This document shows positions 7,516-14,978 of a stretch of 64,000 nt of DNA, piece by piece. Location: positions 1 through 64,000 of the forward strand of contig CAJTTN010000003.1 in NCBI GenBank assembly GCA_910579215.1. Reading direction: 5' to 3'. How positions within the stretch are numbered: the stretch's first letter is position 1; each line of letters begins with the position of its first letter. The stretch comes from an uncultured Anaeroplasmataceae bacterium. GTDB taxonomy: Bacteria > Bacillota_I > Bacilli_A > Acholeplasmatales > Anaeroplasmataceae. The position numbers and the translations under genes are program-made. Under the pieces are notes generated by a model that saw only the letters and a list, made by a program, of their open reading frames with translations, did not search any database and was not told the origin of the DNA.

Positions 7516-8622
7516 TTAAAACAATTTATATAAATTATATTTTTCTCTATCTTTTATTGAATCAATCAAGCCTGCATATCTTGTTAAAATTCTTCTTGAA
7601 TGTTCTAAAATAACATTTCCAGTATTATCAATTCTATATTCAATAGGGGAATATAATTCTTTCAACTTTTTTTCTATTTGAAAATTATAATTTTGTGCTA
7701 CCTTTATCAATTTTTTTGAGATATCTAAATTTTCTAAAATAGCTAAATTCAATAGCAAATTAAATGAAGGATGAATAGTCTCTATTTCTGTTACTTCTCG
7801 ATTTAAATAAATAGAATTATTGGGATATACGAAATCTCCATAAAGATAACATAAATCCTTTTCCGTAAGCTTATATGGTGTTGTCAAATAATTTAATATT
7901 TTTTTTGTATTTAGTATTTTAAGAACATTATCTTTTGACATTGTTATAGATTGCCTTCTACAAGTAAACAATTCTTTAGAATCTATTTTTTCATTGTCCC
8001 TAAGATAAAACGGTTCAAATTTTTTTATAATATTTTTAAAGATATATACATCATCATATTTTAAAGCAAGAGTTAAAAATTTATCGAAATACTCATTTGC
8101 TCCATCCATAGAAAATACGGTATTGTAACTTATATCTTTATAATGAAAGCAAATATAATTATTTTCTAATAAATGTTGGATTAATTCTATATTTTCAAAT
8201 TCAAAAATATAATCTAAAAGTGTTTCGTCAAATTCATCATAATCCGCTCCAACAGGATAGCATCCATTTCTCACTTCTAACATTAGTTTATCTAACGCCT
8301 CTTTATTTCCACTCTTTGCTACTGCATATAAAGTAAATGGTCTTGCTTTATATTTCATACATTCCTCTTCAGCTACTAAAATTTCCTCTATGTCAACTTT
8401 TAAGGCTTGTGATAAATAATAAAGATACTCTGTCCGTGGATATCTATCCCCTCTAATCCATTTACTGACATTATCTTTGATTGAATTTTTTGAATATCCT
8501 TTGCCCCTTAGCTTTGCAATTTTACTAGCCAAATCACTTTGAGACATTTCTTTTTCTTTTAGTTTTTTCGAAATAAAATTACCTAGTTCAGATTCACTTC
8601 TTATTTTTGTTATTTTTGGCAT
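7516..8622 (-). CDS. XRE regulator with ankyrin-like C-terminal region, copy 1
   Basis: A 368-aa protein with an N-terminal XRE HTH (about residues 14-85: KKLKEKEMSQSDLASKIAKL, then NSIKDNVSKWIRGDRYP) and a long C-terminal sensor-like part. The tail contains repeat-like helical pairs, for example LYAVAKSGNKEALDKLM and ETLLDYIFEFENIELIQHLL, that resemble degenerate ankyrin repeats. It is a clear paralogue of the next gene along its whole length, and the two lie head to tail 27 bp apart. SD AAGGAG precedes the ATG. Target and inducer are unknown; the repeats could bind a partner protein. Confidence 0.75.
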   Translation of the reverse strand: MPKITKIRSESELGNFISKKLKEKEMSQSDLASKIAKLRGKGYSKNSIKDNVSKWIRGDRYPRTEYLYYLSQALKVDIEEILVAEEECMKYKARPFTLYAVAKSGNKEALDKLMLEVRNGCYPVGADYDEFDETLLDYIFEFENIELIQHLLENNYICFHYKDISYNTVFSMDGANEYFDKFLTLALKYDDVYIFKNIIKKFEPFYLRDNEKIDSKELFTCRRQSITMSKDNVLKILNTKKILNYLTTPYKLTEKDLCYLYGDFVYPNNSIYLNREVTEIETIHPSFNLLLNLAILENLDISKKLIKVAQNYNFQIEKKLKELYSPIEYRIDNTGNVILEHSRRILTRYAGLIDSIKDREKYNLYKLF

Positions 8623-8649
8623 ATTAAATCACTCCTTATAATTGAAACG

Positions 8650-9720
8650 TCAAATCAACGTAAACTCACCAACTGAATTAACTGAACCAGCTAAACGGGT
8701 TAAGCTTTGAAATAAAAGTTCTTCTGCTCCTACTCCTAGAGCAATCACATTACCATCATTCTTAATTTTATATTCCGTAGAAGGATATACATTATTTAAT
8801 TGTGCTAATGCTTTAGAATTATGCTCTTTTCCTATTTTAATTAATTTCTTTGCAATCTCCATTTTTTCTGAGTTTGCAATAAATAAAAGTAAATTGAATG
8901 CTGGACTAATGGTTTCAATATCCCTTACCCTTAGTTCCTCTTCTCCTTTTCTGTTCCTATAAATTATGTCTGCATTAAGAGAATCAAATTCCTCTGTTGA
9001 TGGAATAAATGGGGTGGATAGATAGTCTAAAATATTCTTTGAATTTAGAATGTCATATATTATTTCTTTTGTTATTGTAATACCACCATTACTAGAAAAA
9101 CATTCGGTATCATTTTTAAGATTGATTTTACAAATTCTATTCATAACATATTTGAAAATTTCTCTATCATCATATTTTAAAGCAAGTGTTAAAAATTGTT
9201 CAAAATATTGAACTTCTCTAGAATAATCAACTCTAAAACTTGTTTTTATCATTCCATTTTGGAAGGAAAGATATTTTTTTTCCAAAATATAGTGTATTAA
9301 ATTTATATTTTCAAACTCTAAAGCATAATCTAAAACAGTCTTATTATATTCATCATAATTTGTTCCAATAGGTAAATTATTTTCCTTGGAAGCCATTAAT
9401 TTTTCTAGTTGTTCTCCACTTCCACTTTTCCCAACTGTATATAAAGTTAACGGTCTAGTATCATATTTATCACAAACTTCTCCAGCAACTAAAATTTCTT
9501 CGATACTTACCTTCAAACTCTGTGCTAAATAATAAAGATACTCTGTTCCTGGATATCTTTCTCCTCTTATCCATTTGCTAATATTATCTTTAATCGTATT
9601 TTTTTCAAATCCATCACCCATTATATTAGCTATTTCACTAGCCAAATCGCTTTGAGACATTTCTTTTTCTTTTAGTTTTTTTGAAATATAAGTGCCAATT
9701 TCTTTTTTACTTTTTAGCAT
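8650..9720 (-). CDS. XRE regulator with ankyrin-like C-terminal region, copy 2
   Basis: Paralogue of the downstream 368-aa protein. From the ATG at 9720 (GGAGG 8 nt upstream; the longer TTG start at 9738 overlaps that SD) it has 356 residues. The HTH is nearly identical to copy 1 (KKLKEKEMSQSDLAS, NTIKDNISKWIRGERYPGTE), while the tail is more diverged, keeping LYTVGKSGSGEQLEKLM and KTVLDYALEFENINLIHYIL. The stretch upstream (9761-9865) holds three GTATAC-type palindromic motifs that are plausible operators. Likely expressed as a two-gene operon with copy 1. Confidence 0.75.
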   Translation of the reverse strand: MLKSKKEIGTYISKKLKEKEMSQSDLASEIANIMGDGFEKNTIKDNISKWIRGERYPGTEYLYYLAQSLKVSIEEILVAGEVCDKYDTRPLTLYTVGKSGSGEQLEKLMASKENNLPIGTNYDEYNKTVLDYALEFENINLIHYILEKKYLSFQNGMIKTSFRVDYSREVQYFEQFLTLALKYDDREIFKYVMNRICKINLKNDTECFSSNGGITITKEIIYDILNSKNILDYLSTPFIPSTEEFDSLNADIIYRNRKGEEELRVRDIETISPAFNLLLFIANSEKMEIAKKLIKIGKEHNSKALAQLNNVYPSTEYKIKNDGNVIALGVGAEELLFQSLTRLAGSVNSVGEFTLI

Positions 9721-9760
9721 AATTTTATCCTCCAACATCTACACATATTAAATCACTATT

Positions 9761-9865
9761 GTATACAAAAGTCAATAATAGTTGTATTTTTTTGTATATA
9801 AGAATGTATACTTTTATTTTATTTCTAAGTCGTAAATGATTTTAATCTTGTATACTTTTGTATAT
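9761..9865. promoter_or_regulatory. Cluster of GTATAC-type palindromic motifs (candidate operators)
   Basis: Three related sites occur in 105 bp upstream of the XRE/ankyrin-like pair: GTATACAAAAGTCAAT (9761-9776), GTATATAAGAATGTATAC (9794-9811) and GTATACTTTTGTATAT (9850-9865). The first and third are near reverse complements of each other. Spacing is about 33 and 56 bp. They suggest cooperative binding by the adjacent XRE proteins. Confidence 0.45.
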
Positions 9866-9874
9866 TTCTAACCA

Positions 9875-9908
9875 TAAAAAAGGGCACCCTTTTAACGAAG
9901 TGCCTCTT
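9875..9908 (-). terminator. Terminator after NatAB-type exporter operon
   Basis: Minus strand GAGGCACT...AGGGTGCC hairpin followed by TTTTTTATGG, 15 bp past the permease stop. Confidence 0.75.
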
Positions 9909-9923
9909 AATCTTAAATCTATA

Positions 9924-11078
9924 TTAATGATTAAATATAACCTTTTCACTGTTAAACATTTTAGTTAAACAGAATACACCTAAGCCAATATAGATGATAG
10001 AAGATAGAATAAACATTGTAAAGCATAAAGGATCAATTGTCATGCTCAATATTCCTGTCAAGCTTTGGATTGCCCCATAAACTGGAATTAAGTATAAGGC
10101 AGGATTTGTTTGGGCAATAGTTCCCATAAAGCTTGTGGCTCCCAAAAGCATTACTACAATCATTACAGGAACAGATAAGCTTGAGGCCTCCTTTACACTT
10201 TTTGCAAAGGTGGATACAAGCGTTAATATTACTGTAAATAATAAAACTGTTAATATAATCACGACCAATAGCATAAGGATCGTTTGAAAGTTATATGCAG
10301 CCAATGAAATGTTCGTTCCTGTAAGCTTAGGTAAGGATGCAATAAGTCCTATAAAACTAACCAAAGCAGAGGTTAAGGCTGTAATTCCTAATGCCGATAC
10401 CTTTCCTATTGCAATAGTTGATCTCTTAGTAGGTGTAACAAGGAGAGTCGCTATTGTACCTCTTTCCTTTTCTCCTGCTATTGACTCAGAACAAATTCCC
10501 ATAGCTCCAGAAAATAAAAATGTGATAAGTAGGAATGGCAGCATCATTGTGAAAATTCTTACAGTTAAAGCTTCCTCCTTAGCTAAATCATATTTTGTAT
10601 CTCCATGATTAATATCAAAGAGATTGGTCATGCTATCCTCAAAGGCATTTAATATTTCACTATATAAAGTGTAAGCTTGCAAAGAAGCATCCGAAGCACT
10701 ATTATAGTACATTTCAACATTTGGTACATTTGTTATACTGCTTCCGCCTAGTAAATTGTCAGGATATACGACATAAAGATCAAGCTCTTGATTTTCAATT
10801 TTTTTTAGAATATCTTCTTTACTCCAATCCTCTTCCAAATAATGGATTGTAAAATCCTTTAAGCCGATTGAAAATACATCCTTTACTTCTGCTGGTTCTT
10901 TTTCAACTATCATTGAAAATTCCTTAATTTCTGACCCCATAGACTTTCCCATAAAGTCTCCCATAACACTATAAAGAAGGAAAATTAAAATACCTGGCAA
11001 AATAATACCAATAAGCATTCTATAATCCGTAAAAAATCGCTTTAATTCTTTTTTTAAAATTATGCCTATAGCCTTCAT
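9924..11078 (-). CDS. ABC-2 type exporter permease (NatB-like)
   Basis: Integral membrane subunit of an export-type ABC transporter. It has the NatB/ABC-2 architecture: one N-terminal membrane helix (about 22-42), a roughly 150-residue extracytoplasmic domain, then five membrane helices from about residue 185, including the family block GICSESIAGEKERGTIATLL (about 195-214). At 384 aa it has the usual length. The start overlaps the ATPase stop by 4 nt. NatAB-type pumps export sodium, other ions or small toxic molecules; the cargo here is unknown. Confidence 0.88.
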   Translation of the reverse strand: MKAIGIILKKELKRFFTDYRMLIGIILPGILIFLLYSVMGDFMGKSMGSEIKEFSMIVEKEPAEVKDVFSIGLKDFTIHYLEEDWSKEDILKKIENQELDLYVVYPDNLLGGSSITNVPNVEMYYNSASDASLQAYTLYSEILNAFEDSMTNLFDINHGDTKYDLAKEEALTVRIFTMMLPFLLITFLFSGAMGICSESIAGEKERGTIATLLVTPTKRSTIAIGKVSALGITALTSALVSFIGLIASLPKLTGTNISLAAYNFQTILMLLVVIILTVLLFTVILTLVSTFAKSVKEASSLSVPVMIVVMLLGATSFMGTIAQTNPALYLIPVYGAIQSLTGILSMTIDPLCFTMFILSSIIYIGLGVFCLTKMFNSEKVIFNH

Positions 11079-11851
11079 CTATTTTCACCTACCGTTTTAT
11101 CATATATATCAAAAAACACTTCTTCTAAGCTTCTATCCTTTACAATAGCCTGTAAAGTATCTGATAAAATCATTTTCCCATCAATAATAATTCCTACTCG
11201 ATCACAAAGCTTTTCTACCAATGAAAAGATATGGGTAGATAAAATTACTGTCTTTCCCTCTTGCTTTAAATCCTGTAAAAAGTCTGTTACTACCTTTGCG
11301 GTAATAACATCTAATCCATTTGTTGGTTCATCAAAGATAATAATTTCTGGATCATGAACAATAGAAATTATTAAGGATATTTTTTGTTTCATACCTGTAG
11401 ATAAATCAGCAATTTTTACTTCTTTAAAGCCCTCTACTCCAAACTTTTTAAATAATCGTTCTTTACGTTCGTTTGCTATATCCTTTGGTATTCTATGTAA
11501 ATCCGAAAAGAAATCAAACAGATAATTTGGAGTAAAAAAATCCTCCAATTTCAATTCACTAGTTAAAAAGCCTATCTTTCCTCTAACCTTTTCTGGTTCC
11601 TTTACAACACTAGCTCCATCAACCAAAACATCACCTTGATCCGCTTTAATTAATGATGAGATTATACGAAGCGTTGTTGTTTTACCTGCTCCATTAGGTC
11701 CTAACAAACCATAGATTTCACCACGAACAGCAGAAAATGATAGTCCATCCACAGCCACCTTGACGGTTTCATTAGTCTTGTTTATTCTTTTTTGCTTTGC
11801 AGATAATTTAAACGTTTTACGTATATTTTCCACTTTTAAAATTTCTTCCAT
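11075..11851 (-). CDS. ABC exporter ATP-binding protein (NatA-like)
   Basis: Cytoplasmic ATPase of the exporter (258 aa). Walker A GPNGAGKT (51-58), signature LSTGMKQ (150-156), Walker B IIIFDEPTNGLD (about 170-181) and the H-loop STH are all present, so it should be active. The short insertion before Walker A (SAKQKRINKTNETVKVAV) is as in NatA-type proteins. SD AAGGAGG lies before the ATG. It sits between the HTH regulator and the permease in one operon. Confidence 0.92.
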   Translation of the reverse strand: MEEILKVENIRKTFKLSAKQKRINKTNETVKVAVDGLSFSAVRGEIYGLLGPNGAGKTTTLRIISSLIKADQGDVLVDGASVVKEPEKVRGKIGFLTSELKLEDFFTPNYLFDFFSDLHRIPKDIANERKERLFKKFGVEGFKEVKIADLSTGMKQKISLIISIVHDPEIIIFDEPTNGLDVITAKVVTDFLQDLKQEGKTVILSTHIFSLVEKLCDRVGIIIDGKMILSDTLQAIVKDRSLEEVFFDIYDKTVGENR

Positions 11852-11864
11852 ACTTTTTTCCTCC

Positions 11865-12110
11865 TTAATTCATTATTCTATTTTCTGTTATTTCCTTTTT
11901 AGGCAGTATCTGAGTTGTATCCGTCCAAAAGATTTGATCCAATGTTTTATTTAAAGCTTTACAAATAGAGATACAAAGCTTTATAGAGGGATTATACTCC
12001 CCACTTTCTATCTGATTAATGGTCTGCCTTGTTACTCCCACTGCCTGTGCCAATTCTGCCTGTGACATATCTAGCTCTGCCCTAGCAGATTTCAGTTTTA
12101 AGTTCTTCAT
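11865..12110 (-). CDS. Small XRE-family HTH transcriptional regulator
   Basis: An 81-aa regulator made of one HTH_3 domain: LKSARAELDMSQAELAQAV then GVTRQTINQIESGEYNPSIK. It ends with KTLDQIFWTD, typical of the small YgzD/YvaO-like group, plus a short basic tail. It overlaps the upstream membrane-protein gene by 29 bp and precedes the NatAB pair by 13 bp. Likely the local repressor, acting at the symmetric site at 12769-12788. Confidence 0.88.
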   Translation of the reverse strand: MKNLKLKSARAELDMSQAELAQAVGVTRQTINQIESGEYNPSIKLCISICKALNKTLDQIFWTDTTQILPKKEITENRIMN

Positions 12111-12726
12111 TTACAAAATCATCCTTTCTTTCCCTCGCCGCCTTTAAAAAAAGATTTAATGCAATTATAAATATAATTAAACCACTAAACAAATTGATAA
12201 AGCAAGTGCCAATTTGACCATTTTCTAAAAAGCCCATTCTTATTCCATTGATAACTCCAAGTGCCAAATCTAGTAAGCTTATCCCTATCAAATATATACC
12301 AAAGTGAATTTTGTTAGCTCCAACATTTGTATATGCATCCTTCCAAATCGCTAATATTGCAAAAACACCTATGGATAACAGTATCCAAAAGGCTATTCCA
12401 ACTAGATAGTTTGACCAATCATATTCTAAAATATATCGCACTAACCCATCTAAAAATAAACATGTGATTAAAACAAAGAAGCTTATTGAAAAGCAGTCTC
12501 CTCTATTTTTTAGCTGCCGTTCATCAAATTCTTTCTTCATTAAGAATTTCTTTTTCATTATAAAAGATAGAATTGTAGCCAAAAGAAATACAGCCGACAA
12601 GCCTGTACAAAAGCCTATAGCATATAGCAAATGTTTATTGAAAGTTATAGCATAGATTACAAGTAAAATCAGTCCAATAGCTAGAGGGAAAAAGGTAACA
12701 AGTATGCGAAAAGCATTATTTTTCAT
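12082..12726 (-). CDS. Membrane protein, first gene of HTH/NatAB-type operon
   Basis: Unassigned 214-aa membrane protein with about six hydrophobic segments (residues 8-26, 31-55, 80-96, 108-128, 142-162, 175-195). The cytoplasmic loop KKKFLMKKEFDERQLKNRGD, with its DERQ core, is typical of small membrane proteins encoded next to XRE regulators in Firmicutes. SD GGAGGT lies 7 nt before the ATG. It is transcribed from the strong promoter at 12748-12775 and may sense membrane or ion stress for the downstream regulator and pump; that role is inference. Confidence 0.75.
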   Translation of the reverse strand: MKNNAFRILVTFFPLAIGLILLVIYAITFNKHLLYAIGFCTGLSAVFLLATILSFIMKKKFLMKKEFDERQLKNRGDCFSISFFVLITCLFLDGLVRYILEYDWSNYLVGIAFWILLSIGVFAILAIWKDAYTNVGANKIHFGIYLIGISLLDLALGVINGIRMGFLENGQIGTCFINLFSGLIIFIIALNLFLKAARERKDDFVNEELKTEIC

Positions 12727-12747
12727 TTCCCTACCTCCATAGCATAG

Positions 12748-12788
12748 ATTATACTACAAAAAATATAAATGTCAACTATATAGGACAT
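12748..12788 (-). promoter_or_regulatory. Promoter with overlapping symmetric operator-like site
   Basis: Minus strand TTGACA (12770-12775), 16-bp spacer, TATAAT (12748-12753): a consensus sigma-A promoter for the HTH/NatAB operon. ATGTC-N10-GACAT (12769-12788) covers the -35 box symmetrically, the usual place for an autorepressor operator. Confidence 0.8.
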
Positions 12789-12941
12789 TATGTAAAAAAT
12801 ATTTGAACGACAATATTCTGCTGGATTCAAAAAATATTGTCCAAGTGCAACAAAAGCTTTTCCTTTCAGCCTATGAAAAATTATACCATATCTAAATAAT
12901 TAAAACTATATTTATTTTATAAAATAAAGTACACTTCTAAC

Positions 12942-12975
12942 AAAAAGATGAATAGATTTCTCTACCCATCTTTTA
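12942..12975 (-). terminator. Terminator at the end of the carbohydrate operon
   Basis: Minus strand AAAGATGGGTAG-AGAAAT-CTATTCATCTTT hairpin with a T tract, 12 bp past the nagA stop. Confidence 0.85.
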
Positions 12976-12986
12976 GTGTAATTTTA

Positions 12987-14156
12987 TTACTTTTTATATC
13001 TTAAGTCACCATCTACAAATACATATTTCATATCTATAGATTCATCAAATATCAACAAATCAGCTCTTTTACCTATAGCAATTGATCCAAGCTCCTCATC
13101 TTTGTGTAATAATTTTGCTGGATTTAGGCTTAGCATTTTTACGGCTTGATTTATAGGCACACCAATTTTAAGCATTGTCCTTACCAATTGATCTGTACAA
13201 GCAACAGAGCCTGCAAAGCTAGACATATCTGGCATAAATCCAACTCCATTTTTGATAAGAACCTGATGATGATCCTCTGGATTCCCTAAATAAAATAATC
13301 CATCACCAAAACCAGCAGCACTCATAGAATCTGTAACAAGAATCATTTTATCATATCCCTTATTCTTTACCATGAGCCTTAATAAGGTGTCTGGCAAATG
13401 ATGTCCATCTGCAATGGCTTCTATATATAAATCATCTTCTAAATAGGCTGCTTCATTAATTCCTGGATGGCGATAACAATTTTTTCGAACTATACTAGAG
13501 GTCATAGAATACATATGCGTTACTGAACGAAATCCATGCTGAACAGCCTCATGTACTTGAAAATCCTCAGCATTGGAATGTCCAATAGAGGCATTAATTC
13601 CTCTGGATTGTAATTCGTCACCAAGAGCATAAGCCCCTTCTAACTCAGGCGCTATCGTCCAACGTAAAATATTTTTTGAAGCATTTAATATTTTCAAATA
13701 TTCTTCTTTTTGAGGATTCTTTATATATTGAGCAGGAATTGCTCCCTTTTGTTCTAAAGCTAAATAGGGCCCCTCTAAATGTACACCTAGCATACGGACT
13801 GGAATTTCCTTATTATCCTTTAATTGATCAAATTTATGTAAAAATTCTATAGTATAATCTATATCTGCAGCAACCGTTGTAGGAACTATAGAGGTTGCTC
13901 CATGCTGCATATGTAATGTAGTTGCCGCTTTAAAGGCCTCTAATGTTCCTGTCATATAATCAAAGCCATTTCCTCCATGAGAATGAATGTCAATAAAGCC
14001 AGGAGATACATATAAGCCATGTACATCCAAAACGTTACTACACTCCTCCTCAATATTCCCTATTTTAATAAATTTTCCATCCTCTATTAAGACATCTGCT
14101 TGTTCTATTCTATCCTCTAAGATGACTTTTCCATTTTTAATTAAAATCTTTTTCAT
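12987..14156 (-). CDS. nagA: N-acetylglucosamine-6-phosphate deacetylase
   Basis: Cytoplasmic amidohydrolase releasing acetate from GlcNAc-6-P to give GlcN-6-P. The metal ligands are visible: HSH (58 and 60) in GFIDIHSHGGNGFD, Glu128 in HLEGPYL, His in IGHSNA and HMYSM, and the catalytic Asp in LVTDSMSAAG. Length 389 aa is normal. It is the last gene of the 16-gene operon, 24 bp after the aldo/keto reductase, and its partner nagB lies 6.6 kb upstream in the same operon. Its presence indicates that the imported glycan contains an N-acetylhexosamine. Confidence 0.95.
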   Translation of the reverse strand: MKKILIKNGKVILEDRIEQADVLIEDGKFIKIGNIEEECSNVLDVHGLYVSPGFIDIHSHGGNGFDYMTGTLEAFKAATTLHMQHGATSIVPTTVAADIDYTIEFLHKFDQLKDNKEIPVRMLGVHLEGPYLALEQKGAIPAQYIKNPQKEEYLKILNASKNILRWTIAPELEGAYALGDELQSRGINASIGHSNAEDFQVHEAVQHGFRSVTHMYSMTSSIVRKNCYRHPGINEAAYLEDDLYIEAIADGHHLPDTLLRLMVKNKGYDKMILVTDSMSAAGFGDGLFYLGNPEDHHQVLIKNGVGFMPDMSSFAGSVACTDQLVRTMLKIGVPINQAVKMLSLNPAKLLHKDEELGSIAIGKRADLLIFDESIDMKYVFVDGDLRYKK

Positions 14157-14180
14157 TTTTTCACTCTCATTTCTTTCAGC

Positions 14181-14978
14181 TTAGACGTAAGGATTATTTT
14201 CTGGATCTCTATAAACTCGAATTCCATCGTTCAAAATTCGTATATCCGATAAAAGTTCGGCTGAAATTTCAATATTATTAAGGAAATTTGATTTTATTCT
14301 TTCCTCATTCTTAGATTTCACTAAAGGGATTACCCCCTGCATCTGTGCCCATGACAATACTAAATTTGCAACTGTAGTATTATTTTTCATTGCCAATTGC
14401 TGTAGTTTATCATTTTGAAATACATGTCCTTTAGCAAAGAGTCCATACCCTATAACCTTAATCTTATGCTGCTGACAATACTCTATAAATATTTCCTGCT
14501 GTAAAAAAGGATGAAGCTCGATTTGGCAAAACATAGGAGGTATTTTAGCATCCTTCATTAATTTATCTAAATAAAATAATGTTATATTACAAACTCCAAT
14601 AGCCTTGCATAAGTCTTGTTCATACAGATATTCAAATCCTCTCCATGTATCCAAAAGCTCTTCATATTTTCTAGGCATCCAATGAATGAAATATAAATCT
14701 ATATACTCTACCTTTAGATTTTTAAGACTCTCCCTACATTCCTTTATCGCCGTATGATATCCTGTTTTTTTAGCATAAAGCTTTGTACTAATACATATAT
14801 CCTGTCTATTAATTTTGCTGTCTGTAATTGCTTTGCCTACTTCCTTTTCATTATTATAAACAGCAGCTGTATCAATAAGTCTATATCCTGTTTCCAAAGC
14901 TGTAATTACACTCCCATAGGCATCGGTCCCCTCCAAAAGGAAGGTTCCGATCCCTATAGGTGGAATTATTCGGTTCAT
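14181..14978 (-). CDS. Aldo/keto reductase
   Basis: NAD(P)H-dependent reductase of the AKR fold (265 aa). The catalytic tetrad is complete: Asp36, Tyr41, Lys66 and His99 in DTAAVYNNE, STKLYAKK and FIHWMP. The C-terminal PLVKSKNEERIKSN block binds the cofactor phosphate. The start ATG at 14978 overlaps the preceding lipoprotein stop (TAATG), which rules out the longer upstream start as the coupled one. In this operon it may reduce an aldehyde produced during uronate or amino-sugar breakdown; substrate unknown. Confidence 0.88.
   Translation of the reverse strand: MNRIIPPIGIGTFLLEGTDAYGSVITALETGYRLIDTAAVYNNEKEVGKAITDSKINRQDICISTKLYAKKTGYHTAIKECRESLKNLKVEYIDLYFIHWMPRKYEELLDTWRGFEYLYEQDLCKAIGVCNITLFYLDKLMKDAKIPPMFCQIELHPFLQQEIFIEYCQQHKIKVIGYGLFAKGHVFQNDKLQQLAMKNNTTVANLVLSWAQMQGVIPLVKSKNEERIKSNFLNNIEISAELLSDIRILNDGIRVYRDPENNPYV

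Noticed and set aside
7410..7613. 67-codon plus-strand ORF
   Set aside because: Extremely AT-rich, no SD, and half of it overlaps the coding end of the XRE/ankyrin-like gene on the other strand.
12789..12941. Possible small RNA in the gap before nagA's terminator
   Set aside because: Two AATATT-containing stretches repeat loosely, but there is no promoter-terminator pair to define a transcript.
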